Assembly (NCBI RefSeq): GCF_000299915.1
Contig: NZ_AMRI01000012.1
Span: 1 to 64,000, forward strand
Source: Gallaecimonas xiamenensis 3-C-1
Lineage (GTDB): Bacteria; Pseudomonadota; Gammaproteobacteria; Enterobacterales; Gallaecimonadaceae
Length of the DNA: 64,000 nt
Direction: 5' to 3'
The notes under the pieces were generated by a model, which was not told the origin of the DNA, made no database searches, and saw only the letters and a program-made list of their open reading frames with translations. A program made the position numbers and the translations under genes. Shown one piece after another: positions 56,991-64,000 of this stretch. Every line of letters begins with the position of its first letter. The stretch's first letter is position 1.

Positions 56991-57847
56991 TGGCCGGTTA
57001 TGTGGGGCGTTTTGCCCCCAGTCCTTCTGGGCCGCTACACCTGGGTTCCCTGGTGGCGGCCCTAGGTTCTTTTTTGGACGCCCGCGCCAACCAAGGCCGC
57101 TGGCTGGTCCGCATCGAAGACATAGACCCTCCCCGTGAAATGCCAGGCGCCAGCGACGCCATCCTCCGTACCCTGGAAGCCTTTGGCCTGCATTGGGACG
57201 ACAAGGTGCGCTACCAAAGCCAGCATCACGGCGACTATGACGCCCTGTTGGCACACCTGGAGAGCCAGGGCCTGCTGTACCGCTGCGCCTGCACCCGCAA
57301 GCAGCTCAAGGCCCAGGGGCTGCACCAGCGCCAGCATTGTTGCCCGCCGGACAAGGCCAGTCCGGCCGCCCTGCGGTTCTTGAACGAGGCCCCTCTGGAG
57401 GCCTTTTTCGATCGCCGCCAAGGCACTCTGACCGTCCCCCCTGCCCTGGCAGCGGAAGACTTTATTATCCACCGCAAGGACGGCCTTTATGCCTACCAAT
57501 TGGCGGTGGTCAGCGACGATATCGACCAAGGCATGACCCATATCGTCAGGGGCAGTGACCTTATTGAGGCCACCGTCTGGCAGTTACAGCTGTATCGGGC
57601 CCTTGGTGCCCCGGCCTGCCGTTATCTGCACCTGCCCCTGGTATTGGGGCAAGACGGCCAGAAGCTTTCCAAGCAGAATCATGCCGCCCCCATAGACGAT
57701 GCCAATCCACTACCGGCCTTGCGCCAAGCCCTGGGTTACCTGGGCCTGGCAACGCCGGATACCGACAACAAAGAAGAGCTACTGCAAGCCGCTATAGCCC
57801 AATGGCCTTACCTGGATGATTCTCAACCGGGGCAAGCTCGGGTATGA
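56990..57847 (+). CDS. gluQ: Glutamyl-Q tRNA(Asp) synthetase
   Basis: 285 aa; the ATG overlaps the dksA TGA (TGATG). It is a catalytic-domain-only relative of glutamyl-tRNA synthetase: GRFAPSPSGPLHLGSL holds the HIGH-type motif, LVRIEDIDPPR follows, and KLSKQNHA replaces KMSKS. A zinc-binding region appears as CACTRKQL ... HCCPP. It puts glutamate on queuosine of tRNA-Asp. It is coupled to dksA and followed by pcnB, the conserved order in gammaproteobacteria. Confidence 0.95.
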   Translation: MAGYVGRFAPSPSGPLHLGSLVAALGSFLDARANQGRWLVRIEDIDPPREMPGASDAILRTLEAFGLHWDDKVRYQSQHHGDYDALLAHLESQGLLYRCACTRKQLKAQGLHQRQHCCPPDKASPAALRFLNEAPLEAFFDRRQGTLTVPPALAAEDFIIHRKDGLYAYQLAVVSDDIDQGMTHIVRGSDLIEATVWQLQLYRALGAPACRYLHLPLVLGQDGQKLSKQNHAAPIDDANPLPALRQALGYLGLATPDTDNKEELLQAAIAQWPYLDDSQPGQARV

Positions 57848-57880
57848 TTTGCGCCTTGACAGAACAGCTTCAACGCTCAG

Positions 57881-59239
57881 GTGAACGCCATTATTTCCCG
57901 AGTCATTGATTTTTGCCGCCGCGTAGTTGGCGGTAAAGAAGCCCAAGACAGCACCCTGATCCCCAGGGACGAACATTCGATCAGCCGCAAGGACATCAGC
58001 GACAACGCCCTCAAGGTGCTCTACCGCCTCAACAAGGCCGGCTATGAAGCCTACCTGGTGGGTGGTGGCGTGCGCGATCTGCTGCTGGGCCTGCACCCCA
58101 AAGATTTCGATATCGTCACCAACGCCCGGCCCGACGATATCCGTAAATTGTTCCGTAACTGCCGCCTGGTTGGCCGCCGGTTCCGCCTGGCCCATATCCT
58201 GTTTGGCCGCGAGATCATTGAAGTGGCCACCTTCAGGGGCAGCCTCACCGACAACCCCGATGCGGCCCGCTCCGACGAGGGCATGCTGCTGCGGGACAAC
58301 GCTTATTCCGATTCGGTGGAAGAAGACGCCCTGCGCCGCGACTTCACCATCAACGCCCTTTACTACAACATTGCCGACTACAGCATCCTCGACTTCGCCG
58401 GTGGCCTAAGGGCCCTCAAGCAACGTCGTATCGAGCTGATTGGCGATCCGGCGACCCGCTACCGCGAAGACCCGGTGCGGATGCTAAGGGCGGTGCGCTT
58501 TGCCACCAAGCTGGACATGAGCATAGCCCCGGACACCGCCAAGCCGATCCGCGAGCTGGCGCCGCTGCTGGACGATATTCCCGCAGCCCGCCTGTTCGAA
58601 GAGTGCCTCAAGCTGTTTATGGCCGGCCACGGCCTGGACAACTTCCGCATGCTCTGCGACTACGGCCTGTTCCAGCGTCTGTTCCCGAGTCTGGTGCCTT
58701 TCCTTGACGATCCCAAAGCCAGGCGCTTTATCGAGATGGCCCTGGAAAACACCGACCACAGGGTCAGGACCGATCAGAAGAGCACCCCAGCCTACCTGTT
58801 CGCCGCCTTCCTCTGGCCACTGCTGGACATGCGTGCCCAGGACATCCTGCTCGAATCCGGCCTGCCCACCAACGACGCCTACCAGATCGCCATGAACGAG
58901 GTGCTGGACGACCAGTGCCGTCGCATCGCCATTCCGCGCCGTTTTACAACCACCATCCGCGAGATCTGGACCCTGCAAACCCGCCTGGACAAGCGGGCCG
59001 GTCGCCGTGCCGAGCGCCTGTTCGAACACCCGCGCTTCCGTGCCGCCTTTGATTTCCTGGAAATGCGTGGCGAAGTGGAAGGCAAGGAGATCAAGGCCCT
59101 GGCCCAGTGGTGGCAGGAGTATCAGGAACAAGGGGAGCCGGGCCGCCGCCAGCTGGTGTCCAGCCTCTTTGAAGCCAAGGGCCCCAAGCGGCGCAAGCCC
59201 CGCAAACGCCGCCCCCGTAAGCCCCAGGCCCAGGAATGA
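57881..59239 (+). CDS. pcnB: Poly(A) polymerase I
   Basis: 452 aa from a GTG; no strong ribosome site and no later ATG before the conserved region, so GTG is accepted. The nucleotidyltransferase core has LVGGGVRDLLLGLHPKDFDIVT with the metal aspartates, VATFRGS, and the RRDFTINALYYN segment, distinguishing poly(A) polymerase from CCA-adding relatives. The basic C-terminus (KRRKPRKRRPRKPQ) is typical. It polyadenylates RNA 3' ends to speed decay. A TATGAT -10-like element overlaps the end of gluQ. It overlaps folK by four bases. Confidence 0.94.
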   Translation: MNAIISRVIDFCRRVVGGKEAQDSTLIPRDEHSISRKDISDNALKVLYRLNKAGYEAYLVGGGVRDLLLGLHPKDFDIVTNARPDDIRKLFRNCRLVGRRFRLAHILFGREIIEVATFRGSLTDNPDAARSDEGMLLRDNAYSDSVEEDALRRDFTINALYYNIADYSILDFAGGLRALKQRRIELIGDPATRYREDPVRMLRAVRFATKLDMSIAPDTAKPIRELAPLLDDIPAARLFEECLKLFMAGHGLDNFRMLCDYGLFQRLFPSLVPFLDDPKARRFIEMALENTDHRVRTDQKSTPAYLFAAFLWPLLDMRAQDILLESGLPTNDAYQIAMNEVLDDQCRRIAIPRRFTTTIREIWTLQTRLDKRAGRRAERLFEHPRFRAAFDFLEMRGEVEGKEIKALAQWWQEYQEQGEPGRRQLVSSLFEAKGPKRRKPRKRRPRKPQAQE

Positions 59240-59718
59240 CCCAGGCCTACATAGGGCTGGGAAGTAACCTTGCCAGCCCTGCCCGCCAGTTGTGGCATGC
59301 CCTCCATGCCCTGGCGGCCCTGCCCGGCAGCCGCCTGCTGGGCAGTTCCAGTTTCTACGCCTCCAAGCCCATGGGTCCCCAGGACCAACCCGACTACGTC
59401 AACGCCGTGGCGCTGCTGGACACCCATCTAGCGCCCCTGGCACTGCTGGACGCCCTGCAAGGCATAGAGCAGCGCCAAGGACGGGTCAGGTTGCGCCGCT
59501 GGGGGGAACGCACCCTGGATCTGGACCTGCTGCTGTACGGCCAGGAGCCCATAGAGCACCCGCGCCTGCAGGTGCCCCATCCCGGCCTGAAAGAGCGGGA
59601 ATTTGTGATAGTGCCGCTGCTGGAACTGACCCCCGAACTGGTACTACCAGATAGACAGCCCTTGGCAGCCCTGGCACCCAGGGCGCAGACTCTGGCCCGG
59701 GTCGCCGCCCCCCTTTGA
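59236..59718 (+). CDS. folK: 2-amino-4-hydroxy-6-hydroxymethyldihydropteridine pyrophosphokinase
   Basis: 160 aa, with ATGA overlap to pcnB. Family motifs are YIGLGSNL at the start, PQDQPDYVNAVALLDT, and RWGERTLDLDLLLYG with the two metal aspartates, then HPGLKEREFVIVPL. It transfers pyrophosphate from ATP to 6-hydroxymethyl-dihydropterin in folate synthesis. Its place between pcnB and panB is the usual gammaproteobacterial order. Confidence 0.95.
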   Translation: MTQAYIGLGSNLASPARQLWHALHALAALPGSRLLGSSSFYASKPMGPQDQPDYVNAVALLDTHLAPLALLDALQGIEQRQGRVRLRRWGERTLDLDLLLYGQEPIEHPRLQVPHPGLKEREFVIVPLLELTPELVLPDRQPLAALAPRAQTLARVAAPL

Positions 59719-59774
59719 GACGGCCGCCCCTTGAGTTAGAGTAATCGCCCTAATTTCGCTCGGAAGGTCTTGCC

Positions 59775-60596
59775 ATGAGCAAAGTCAACGAAGCCGCACT
59801 GCGTAAACGCATCAGTGTGTCGACCCTGAACAAGATGAAGCAGCAGGGTCAGAAATTCTCCAGCCTTACCGCCTACGACGCCAGTTTTGCCAAGCTTTTC
59901 GACGATCAAGGCGTCCATGTACTGCTGATCGGGGACTCCCTGGGCAACGTAGTACAGGGCCTGGACGATACCCTGGGCGTGACCGTCCAGGATATCGCCT
60001 ATCACACCCGCTGCGTGCGCGTCGCTACCGCCAGCGCCCTGGTGGTGGCCGACCTGCCTTTCATGAGTTACGCCACCCCCGAGCAGGCTTGCGAAAATGC
60101 CGCCGTGCTGATGCGCGCCGGTGCCCAGATGGTCAAGCTCGAAGGGGGCGAATGGGTCTGCGACACCATCCGTACCCTGGTGGAGCGCTCGGTGCCGGTC
60201 TGTGCCCATATCGGTCTGATGCCCCAGTCCGTGCATGTCATGGGCGGCTACAAGGTCCAGGGCAAGTCCCAGGAAGACGCCGAGCGGATCCTCCGTGAAG
60301 CCAAGGCCGTGGAAGCGGCTGGTGCCCAGTTGCTGGTCATCGAATGCGTCAGCCAGAAGGTGGCCAAGGCCGTCACCGAGGCCCTGAGCATTCCGGTTAT
60401 CGGCATCGGTGCCGGCCCCGACACCGACGGCCAGGTGCTGGTGATGCACGACATGTTCGGCATCAGCGCCGGCCACATACCCAAGTTTTCCAAGAATTTC
60501 CTGATTGAAGCCGCTGACATGCAAAGCGCCGTCAGCCGCTTCGTATCCGACGTGGCCGAAGGGCGTTTCCCTGCGGCCGAGCATTCGTTTGATTGA
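59775..60596 (+). CDS. panB: 3-methyl-2-oxobutanoate hydroxymethyltransferase
   Basis: 273 aa, about nine residues longer at the N-terminus than E. coli PanB; GGAAGG seven bases upstream supports this ATG. TIM-barrel motifs: [30 protein letters not shown] with the substrate-binding residues, and [19 protein letters not shown]. It converts 2-ketoisovalerate to ketopantoate using methylene-THF, the first pantothenate step. panC begins 12 bases later. A possible promoter, TTGAGA (59715-59720) and TAGAGT (59737-59742) with 16 bases between, lies upstream. Confidence 0.95.
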   Translation: MSKVNEAALRKRISVSTLNKMKQQGQKFSSLTAYDASFAKLFDDQGVHVLLIGDSLGNVVQGLDDTLGVTVQDIAYHTRCVRVATASALVVADLPFMSYATPEQACENAAVLMRAGAQMVKLEGGEWVCDTIRTLVERSVPVCAHIGLMPQSVHVMGGYKVQGKSQEDAERILREAKAVEAAGAQLLVIECVSQKVAKAVTEALSIPVIGIGAGPDTDGQVLVMHDMFGISAGHIPKFSKNFLIEAADMQSAVSRFVSDVAEGRFPAAEHSFD

Positions 60597-60608
60597 GGTA
60601 ACCGTCGA

Positions 60609-61463
60609 ATGCGCACAGTGCATTCCGTGAAGGACTTGCGCGCCCAGGTCAAAGCCTGGCGCCAGAAAGGTGAAAGGGTGGCCCTGGTTCCCACTATGGG
60701 TAACCTGCACGAGGGTCACCTGACCCTGGTTCGTGAAGCCAAACACCAGGCCGACCGGGTGGTGGTCTCCATCTTCGTCAATCCCCTGCAGTTTGGGGCC
60801 GGCGAAGACTTGGGGGCCTATCCCCGCACTCCGGAAGAAGACAGCGCCGCCCTCTTTGACGAAGGGGTAGACCTGCTGTTCATGCCCAGTGTCGAGGTGC
60901 TCTACCCCAACGGCATGGACGACCACACCAAGGTGGAAGTGCCCGGCATCTCCGAGCTCTACTGCGGCCAGACCCGCCCCGGTCATTTCCGTGGCGTGGC
61001 GACTGTGGTGTGCAAGCTGTTGAACCTGGTACAGCCGGACCTGGCCTGCTTTGGAATGAAGGACTACCAGCAGCTGGCCGTTATCCGCCGCATGGTGGAC
61101 GACCTGGCCATGCCCGTCGACATCCAGGGCGTGCCCACGGTGCGGGCCGAAGACGGCCTGGCCCTGAGCTCCCGTAACGGCTACCTGACCGGTGAAGAAC
61201 GTGCCAAGGCTCCAGCCCTGTACGCAGCCCTCACCGCAATGGCCGATGCCCTCAAGGGCGGGCGCCGGGATTTTGAGGCCCTGGTGGACGAGGCTAAGGC
61301 CAAGCTCAGCGAGGCGGGCTTTACTCCCGATTACCTCTATCTCCTTAATGCCCAGTCCCTGGCAACAGCCACCGGAGAGGACCAGGAACTGGTGATATTG
61401 GCCGCCGCCTACCTCGGTAAAGCGCGGCTTATCGACAACCTGCTGGTGGATTTGCAGGCATAA
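60609..61463 (+). CDS. panC: Pantothenate synthetase (pantoate-beta-alanine ligase)
   Basis: 284 aa. [14 protein letters not shown] is the HIGH-type ATP motif, FVNPLQFG follows, and ALSSRN is the KMSKS counterpart. [10 protein letters not shown] and [10 protein letters not shown] are family signatures. It joins pantoate and beta-alanine with ATP to give pantothenate. Directly behind panB and ahead of panD, in the same orientation, so the whole pathway is together. Confidence 0.95.
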   Translation: MRTVHSVKDLRAQVKAWRQKGERVALVPTMGNLHEGHLTLVREAKHQADRVVVSIFVNPLQFGAGEDLGAYPRTPEEDSAALFDEGVDLLFMPSVEVLYPNGMDDHTKVEVPGISELYCGQTRPGHFRGVATVVCKLLNLVQPDLACFGMKDYQQLAVIRRMVDDLAMPVDIQGVPTVRAEDGLALSSRNGYLTGEERAKAPALYAALTAMADALKGGRRDFEALVDEAKAKLSEAGFTPDYLYLLNAQSLATATGEDQELVILAAAYLGKARLIDNLLVDLQA

Positions 61464-61480
61464 CAGATTTGGTTTATATT
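61452..61480 (+). promoter_or_regulatory. Candidate promoter of panD
   Basis: TTGCAG (61452-61457), 17 bases, TATATT (61475-61480); the -35 lies in the last codons of panC. It would give an 80-base leader, which contains a short GC hairpin. Confidence 0.45.
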
Positions 61481-61560
61481 GCGCCGACTTTTCCCCGGCG
61501 GCGTGGTAAGATCACCGCGTTTTCCGACAAGGTCGCGAAGAAACAAAGGGTTTTAAAGCC

Positions 61561-61941
61561 ATGCAAAGAGTAATGCTGCAAGGCAAGCTGCACCAGGCAC
61601 GAGTTACCCACTCTGTTTTGGAATACGAAGGTTCCTGTGCAATTGACCAGGACTTCCTGGACGCTGCCGGCATTCTGGAATACGAAGAGATCCAGATCTA
61701 CAACATCGATAACGGTGAGCGCTTCACCACCTACGCCATCAGCGGCGAGCGTGGCTCCAAAGTGATCTCCGTCAACGGTGCTGCGGCTCATAAGGCCAAG
61801 CAGGGTGATCGCGTCATCATCTGCGCCTATGTGCGCCTGGACGCCGAAGAAGCCCTCAAGCACAAGCCCAGCCTGGTCTACCTGGACGCCCAGAACAACG
61901 TGGTGCGCACCAGCAAGGACATTCCGGTACAGGTTGCCTAA
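61561..61941 (+). CDS. panD: Aspartate 1-decarboxylase proenzyme
   Basis: 126 aa pyruvoyl-enzyme precursor. The self-cleavage site is Gly24-Ser25 (YEGSCAID), which creates the catalytic pyruvoyl group, and [24 protein letters not shown] is characteristic. It makes beta-alanine for PanC. It is 97 bases after panC with its own promoter-like sequence, so it may be regulated separately. The ATG lacks a strong ribosome site (AAAGGG at 13 bases). A strong terminator follows. Confidence 0.95.
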   Translation: MQRVMLQGKLHQARVTHSVLEYEGSCAIDQDFLDAAGILEYEEIQIYNIDNGERFTTYAISGERGSKVISVNGAAAHKAKQGDRVIICAYVRLDAEEALKHKPSLVYLDAQNNVVRTSKDIPVQVA

Positions 61942-61960
61942 GGCAATCCGATACCAAAGA

Positions 61961-61987
61961 AAACGCCGGCTCAGCCGGCGTTTTTTT
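61961..61987. terminator. Bidirectional terminator between panD and the TrmB-like gene
   Basis: ACGCCGGC-TCA-GCCGGCGT stem (61963-61981) followed by T7 on the plus strand and preceded by AAAGAAA; it overlaps the last bases of the convergent gene. Confidence 0.82.
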
Positions 61988-62639
61988 ATGCCTTGAGATT
62001 GGCCCTGAGCCAACGGCAACTTTGCCCTGCCTGCAGGTATTTTCGCTCGAAGGGGGTAATGGGGTCAGCCGTCACCGCCCCCTGGCTGCTGGCAATGCCG
62101 GCAAGGGCCAGGGCCTCGGCAAATTCCTCAAGATAGAGTTCCCAGTTGGAACGCACTTCAAGCTGGCCACCTAAAGCCAGCAGGGCCGGCAGGCAGGGCC
62201 CCGCGTACCAGCGGCGGGTCAGGTGCGCCGCCTTGGGCCAGGGGTTGGGGTACAAGAGGTAATGGTGGCTAAGGCGGATGCCGGCATCGGCCATCAGCCG
62301 CCACAGATCCTGAAGATCGGCCCTCAGCACCAGGTAGTTGTCGCTGTCACCGGTATAATGGACGTGTTTATCCAGGCGATGGGCCGATTTATCCACCCCC
62401 AGCACCCTGGCGCCGGAATGCACGGCGGCCAGGGCCGCCGTGCTTTCGCCAACGCCACAGCAGCTGTCCAGCACCAAGGGCCTGTGGTCCCCAGCCAGCC
62501 AAGCCTTAAGGCGCTCAAAGGCATCGAGGCTGTGCTGGGCGTAGGGCTTTTGGTAGGGGCTGGTAAGATGGCGGCGCACCTCTTGGTGCAGCCGCCGGTG
62601 CAGCCCTTGCTGGTTGCTGGTGACGCTGCTGGCCGCCAT
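61986..62639 (-). CDS. TrmB-like SAM-dependent methyltransferase
   Basis: 217 aa Rossmann-fold methyltransferase. SAM motif I is VLDSCCGVGESTA, then GVDKSAHRL, and LLYPNPWPKAAHLTRRW, the signature of tRNA (guanine-N7-)-methyltransferases. It is shorter and differs from standard TrmB in the N-terminus (MAASSVTSNQQGLHRRLHQEV), so it may be a second paralogue with another RNA target. Cytoplasmic. It overlaps the ABC permease gene by one base on the same strand and may be co-transcribed with the ABC genes. Confidence 0.75.
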   Translation of the reverse strand: MAASSVTSNQQGLHRRLHQEVRRHLTSPYQKPYAQHSLDAFERLKAWLAGDHRPLVLDSCCGVGESTAALAAVHSGARVLGVDKSAHRLDKHVHYTGDSDNYLVLRADLQDLWRLMADAGIRLSHHYLLYPNPWPKAAHLTRRWYAGPCLPALLALGGQLEVRSNWELYLEEFAEALALAGIASSQGAVTADPITPFERKYLQAGQSCRWLRANLKA

Positions 62640-63409
62640 CAGTGGCGCAGTCCGACGCCGTTCTTGATGAGGTAAAAGGCCAGGCTATACATGGCCACTA
62701 TCATTACCCCTAGCACAGAGAAGGCCTGCCACAGGGCGATGTCGGCGGTGCCGAGAAAGCCGTAACGGAAGGCATTGACCATGTAGAGGATGGGGTTGAA
62801 GTGGCTCAGGGCCTGCCAGAAGCCCGGCAGCAGGCTGATGGAGTAGAACACGCCGCCAAGGTAGGTGAGGGGGGTCAACACGAAGGTGGGCACTATGGAG
62901 ATGTCATCGAAGCTCTTGGCAAAGATGGCATTGAGCAGCCCCCCCAGGCTGAACAGCAGGGAGGTGAGCAGCACAGTGGCCACCACAACCAGCGGGTGCT
63001 GGATCTGGATGTCGGCAAAGAACAGCGACACCAGGGTCACGATGATGCCCACCAGCAGGCCCCTGGCCATGCCGCCGGCCACGAAGCCGAGGATGATGAT
63101 GCTGTTGGGGATGGGGGCGACCAGCATCTCTTCGATAAAGCGCTGGAACTTGGCCGAGAAGAAGCTGGAGGCCACGTTGGAGTAGGAGTTGGTGATCACC
63201 GACATCATGATAAGGCCGGGCACGATGAACTCCATGTAGTCAAAGCCCCCCATCTGCCCTACCCGGCTGCCAATCAGGCTGCCGAAGATGACGAAGTACA
63301 GGGTCATGGTGATGGCCGGCGGCACAAGGGTCTGCACCCAGATCCGCATGAAGCGGTTGATTTCCTTGTAGACGATGGAATTCAGGGCGATACGGTTACG
63401 GCTGTTCAT
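62639..63409 (-). CDS. ABC-2 type transporter permease (YadH-like)
   Basis: 256 aa with six spans and the ABC-2 membrane signature (WQALSHFNPILYMVNAFRYGFLG in the last part). It probably forms the channel for export of a drug, lipid or polysaccharide-related molecule together with the ATPase gene that overlaps it by four bases. The pair next to panD matches yadGH of E. coli. Substrate unknown. Confidence 0.88.
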   Translation of the reverse strand: MNSRNRIALNSIVYKEINRFMRIWVQTLVPPAITMTLYFVIFGSLIGSRVGQMGGFDYMEFIVPGLIMMSVITNSYSNVASSFFSAKFQRFIEEMLVAPIPNSIIILGFVAGGMARGLLVGIIVTLVSLFFADIQIQHPLVVVATVLLTSLLFSLGGLLNAIFAKSFDDISIVPTFVLTPLTYLGGVFYSISLLPGFWQALSHFNPILYMVNAFRYGFLGTADIALWQAFSVLGVMIVAMYSLAFYLIKNGVGLRH

Positions 63410-64000
63410 GCCTGACCTCCATTACGGCCGCTCTCGACCAGGGTGACAAAAAGTTCTTCCAGGCGGTTGGCCTTGTTGCGCATGCTGAGCACTTCCACCC
63501 CTTGGGCGCTGAGCTGGGCAAAAAGCGGGTTGAGGCCGGCGCTTTTGGCCACCTGCACTTCCAGGCTGTGGTCATCCAGCATGCGGGCGTCGAAGCCGTC
63601 CAGTACCGGGGCCTTGGCACCGGGGGCCAGGTCGAGGATAAAGGTCTCGGTGTTGAGCTTACCCAGCAGCCCTTTCATGGTGGTGTTCTCGATGATGCGG
63701 CCGTGGTCGATGATGGCGATGTTGCGGCACAGCATCTCGGCTTCTTCGAGGTAGTGGGTGGTGAGGATGATGGTCAGCCCTTCTTCGTTGAGCTGGCGCA
63801 GGTAACGCCACATGGAGCGGCGAATCTCGATATCGACCCCGGCGGTGGGCTCGTCGAGGATAAGCAGCCGTGGCTCATGAACCAGGGCCCTGGCTATCAT
63901 CAGCCGGCGCTTCATGCCCCCGGACAGCTCCCGGGTACGGGCGTCCTTCTTGCCCCACAGATCCAGCTCCTTGAGCAGCTGCTCGGCCTTGACCAGGGCT
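63406..64000 (-). CDS. ABC transporter ATP-binding protein (YadG-like), 5' end outside window
   Basis: Partial: the frame is open to the right edge. Visible parts are the ABC signature LSGGM, Walker B LLILDEPTAGVD, the H-loop TTHYLEEAE, and the C-terminal regulatory tail seen in CcmA-type ATPases. Walker A lies beyond the window. ATG overlap with the permease gene shows an operon. It energises the YadH-like permease. Confidence 0.9.
   Translation of the reverse strand, partial: ALVKAEQLLKELDLWGKKDARTRELSGGMKRRLMIARALVHEPRLLILDEPTAGVDIEIRRSMWRYLRQLNEEGLTIILTTHYLEEAEMLCRNIAIIDHGRIIENTTMKGLLGKLNTETFILDLAPGAKAPVLDGFDARMLDDHSLEVQVAKSAGLNPLFAQLSAQGVEVLSMRNKANRLEELFVTLVESGRNGGQA

Overview
The window reads as a high-GC (roughly 60-68% by eye, 68% in one counted line) chromosomal segment of an aquatic-type Gammaproteobacterium. 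Protein similarity and gene order fit an Alteromonadales/Aeromonadales-like lineage; Gallaecimonas would be a reasonable guess, but this is inference. Genes are dense, intergenic gaps are short, and I saw no rRNA, tRNA, IS element, prophage or CRISPR array.

Layout. (1) 1-3705: a glucosylglycerate-type compatible-solute cluster (HAD phosphatase cut by the left edge, GT81-like synthase, GH13_18 phosphorylase), convergent with opgGH (3708-7330) for periplasmic glucans. (2) 7543-10309: a nucleoside deaminase behind a PurR-like box, and a secreted subtilase. (3) 10371-14168: tyrS, mepM and anmK. (4) 14185-18734: an MksF-MksE-MksB condensin operon without mksG. (5) 18768-23151: argD behind paired ARG boxes and a terminator-type leader, then a periplasmic phosphodiesterase and small envelope proteins. 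(6) 23555-33237: the most unusual part. It has a four-gene operon (di-heme cytochrome lipoprotein, GMC oxidoreductase, membrane-embedded patatin, DUF4331-like secreted protein), facing a Tat lipoprotein intradiol dioxygenase and a DUF2236/MpaB oxygenase-like gene. (7) 33373-36615: amiD, a small membrane protein, and a MarR-MATE pair with a striking control region. (8) 36681-64000: a backbone shared with the E. coli 3-4 min region (erpA, clcA, hemL ... mrcB, hrpB, thpR, sfsA, dksA, gluQ, pcnB, folK, panBCD, yadGH-like ABC genes). It is interrupted by pyrB, a FIST plus GGDEF/EAL pair, a kinase-like gene, a MarR gene, a DAACS transporter, a lower-GC S9 peptidase and pepB.

How it fits together. 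Most of the window is housekeeping: translation (tyrS, gluQ), RNA metabolism (pcnB, hrpB, thpR), cofactor synthesis (folK, panBCD, hemL, erpA), cell wall (mrcB, mepM, anmK, amiD) and the stringent response (dksA). The accessory parts suggest osmotic adaptation (glucosylglycerate, glucans), secreted hydrolysis (subtilase, S9 peptidase, GDPD), c-di-GMP signalling through a FIST sensor, and an envelope-located oxidative/lipid system at 23.5-33.2 kb that I could not match to a described pathway. Control signals read by eye include paired ARG boxes, a likely attenuator, a PurR-like box, two MarR-type palindromes, and about ten intrinsic terminators.
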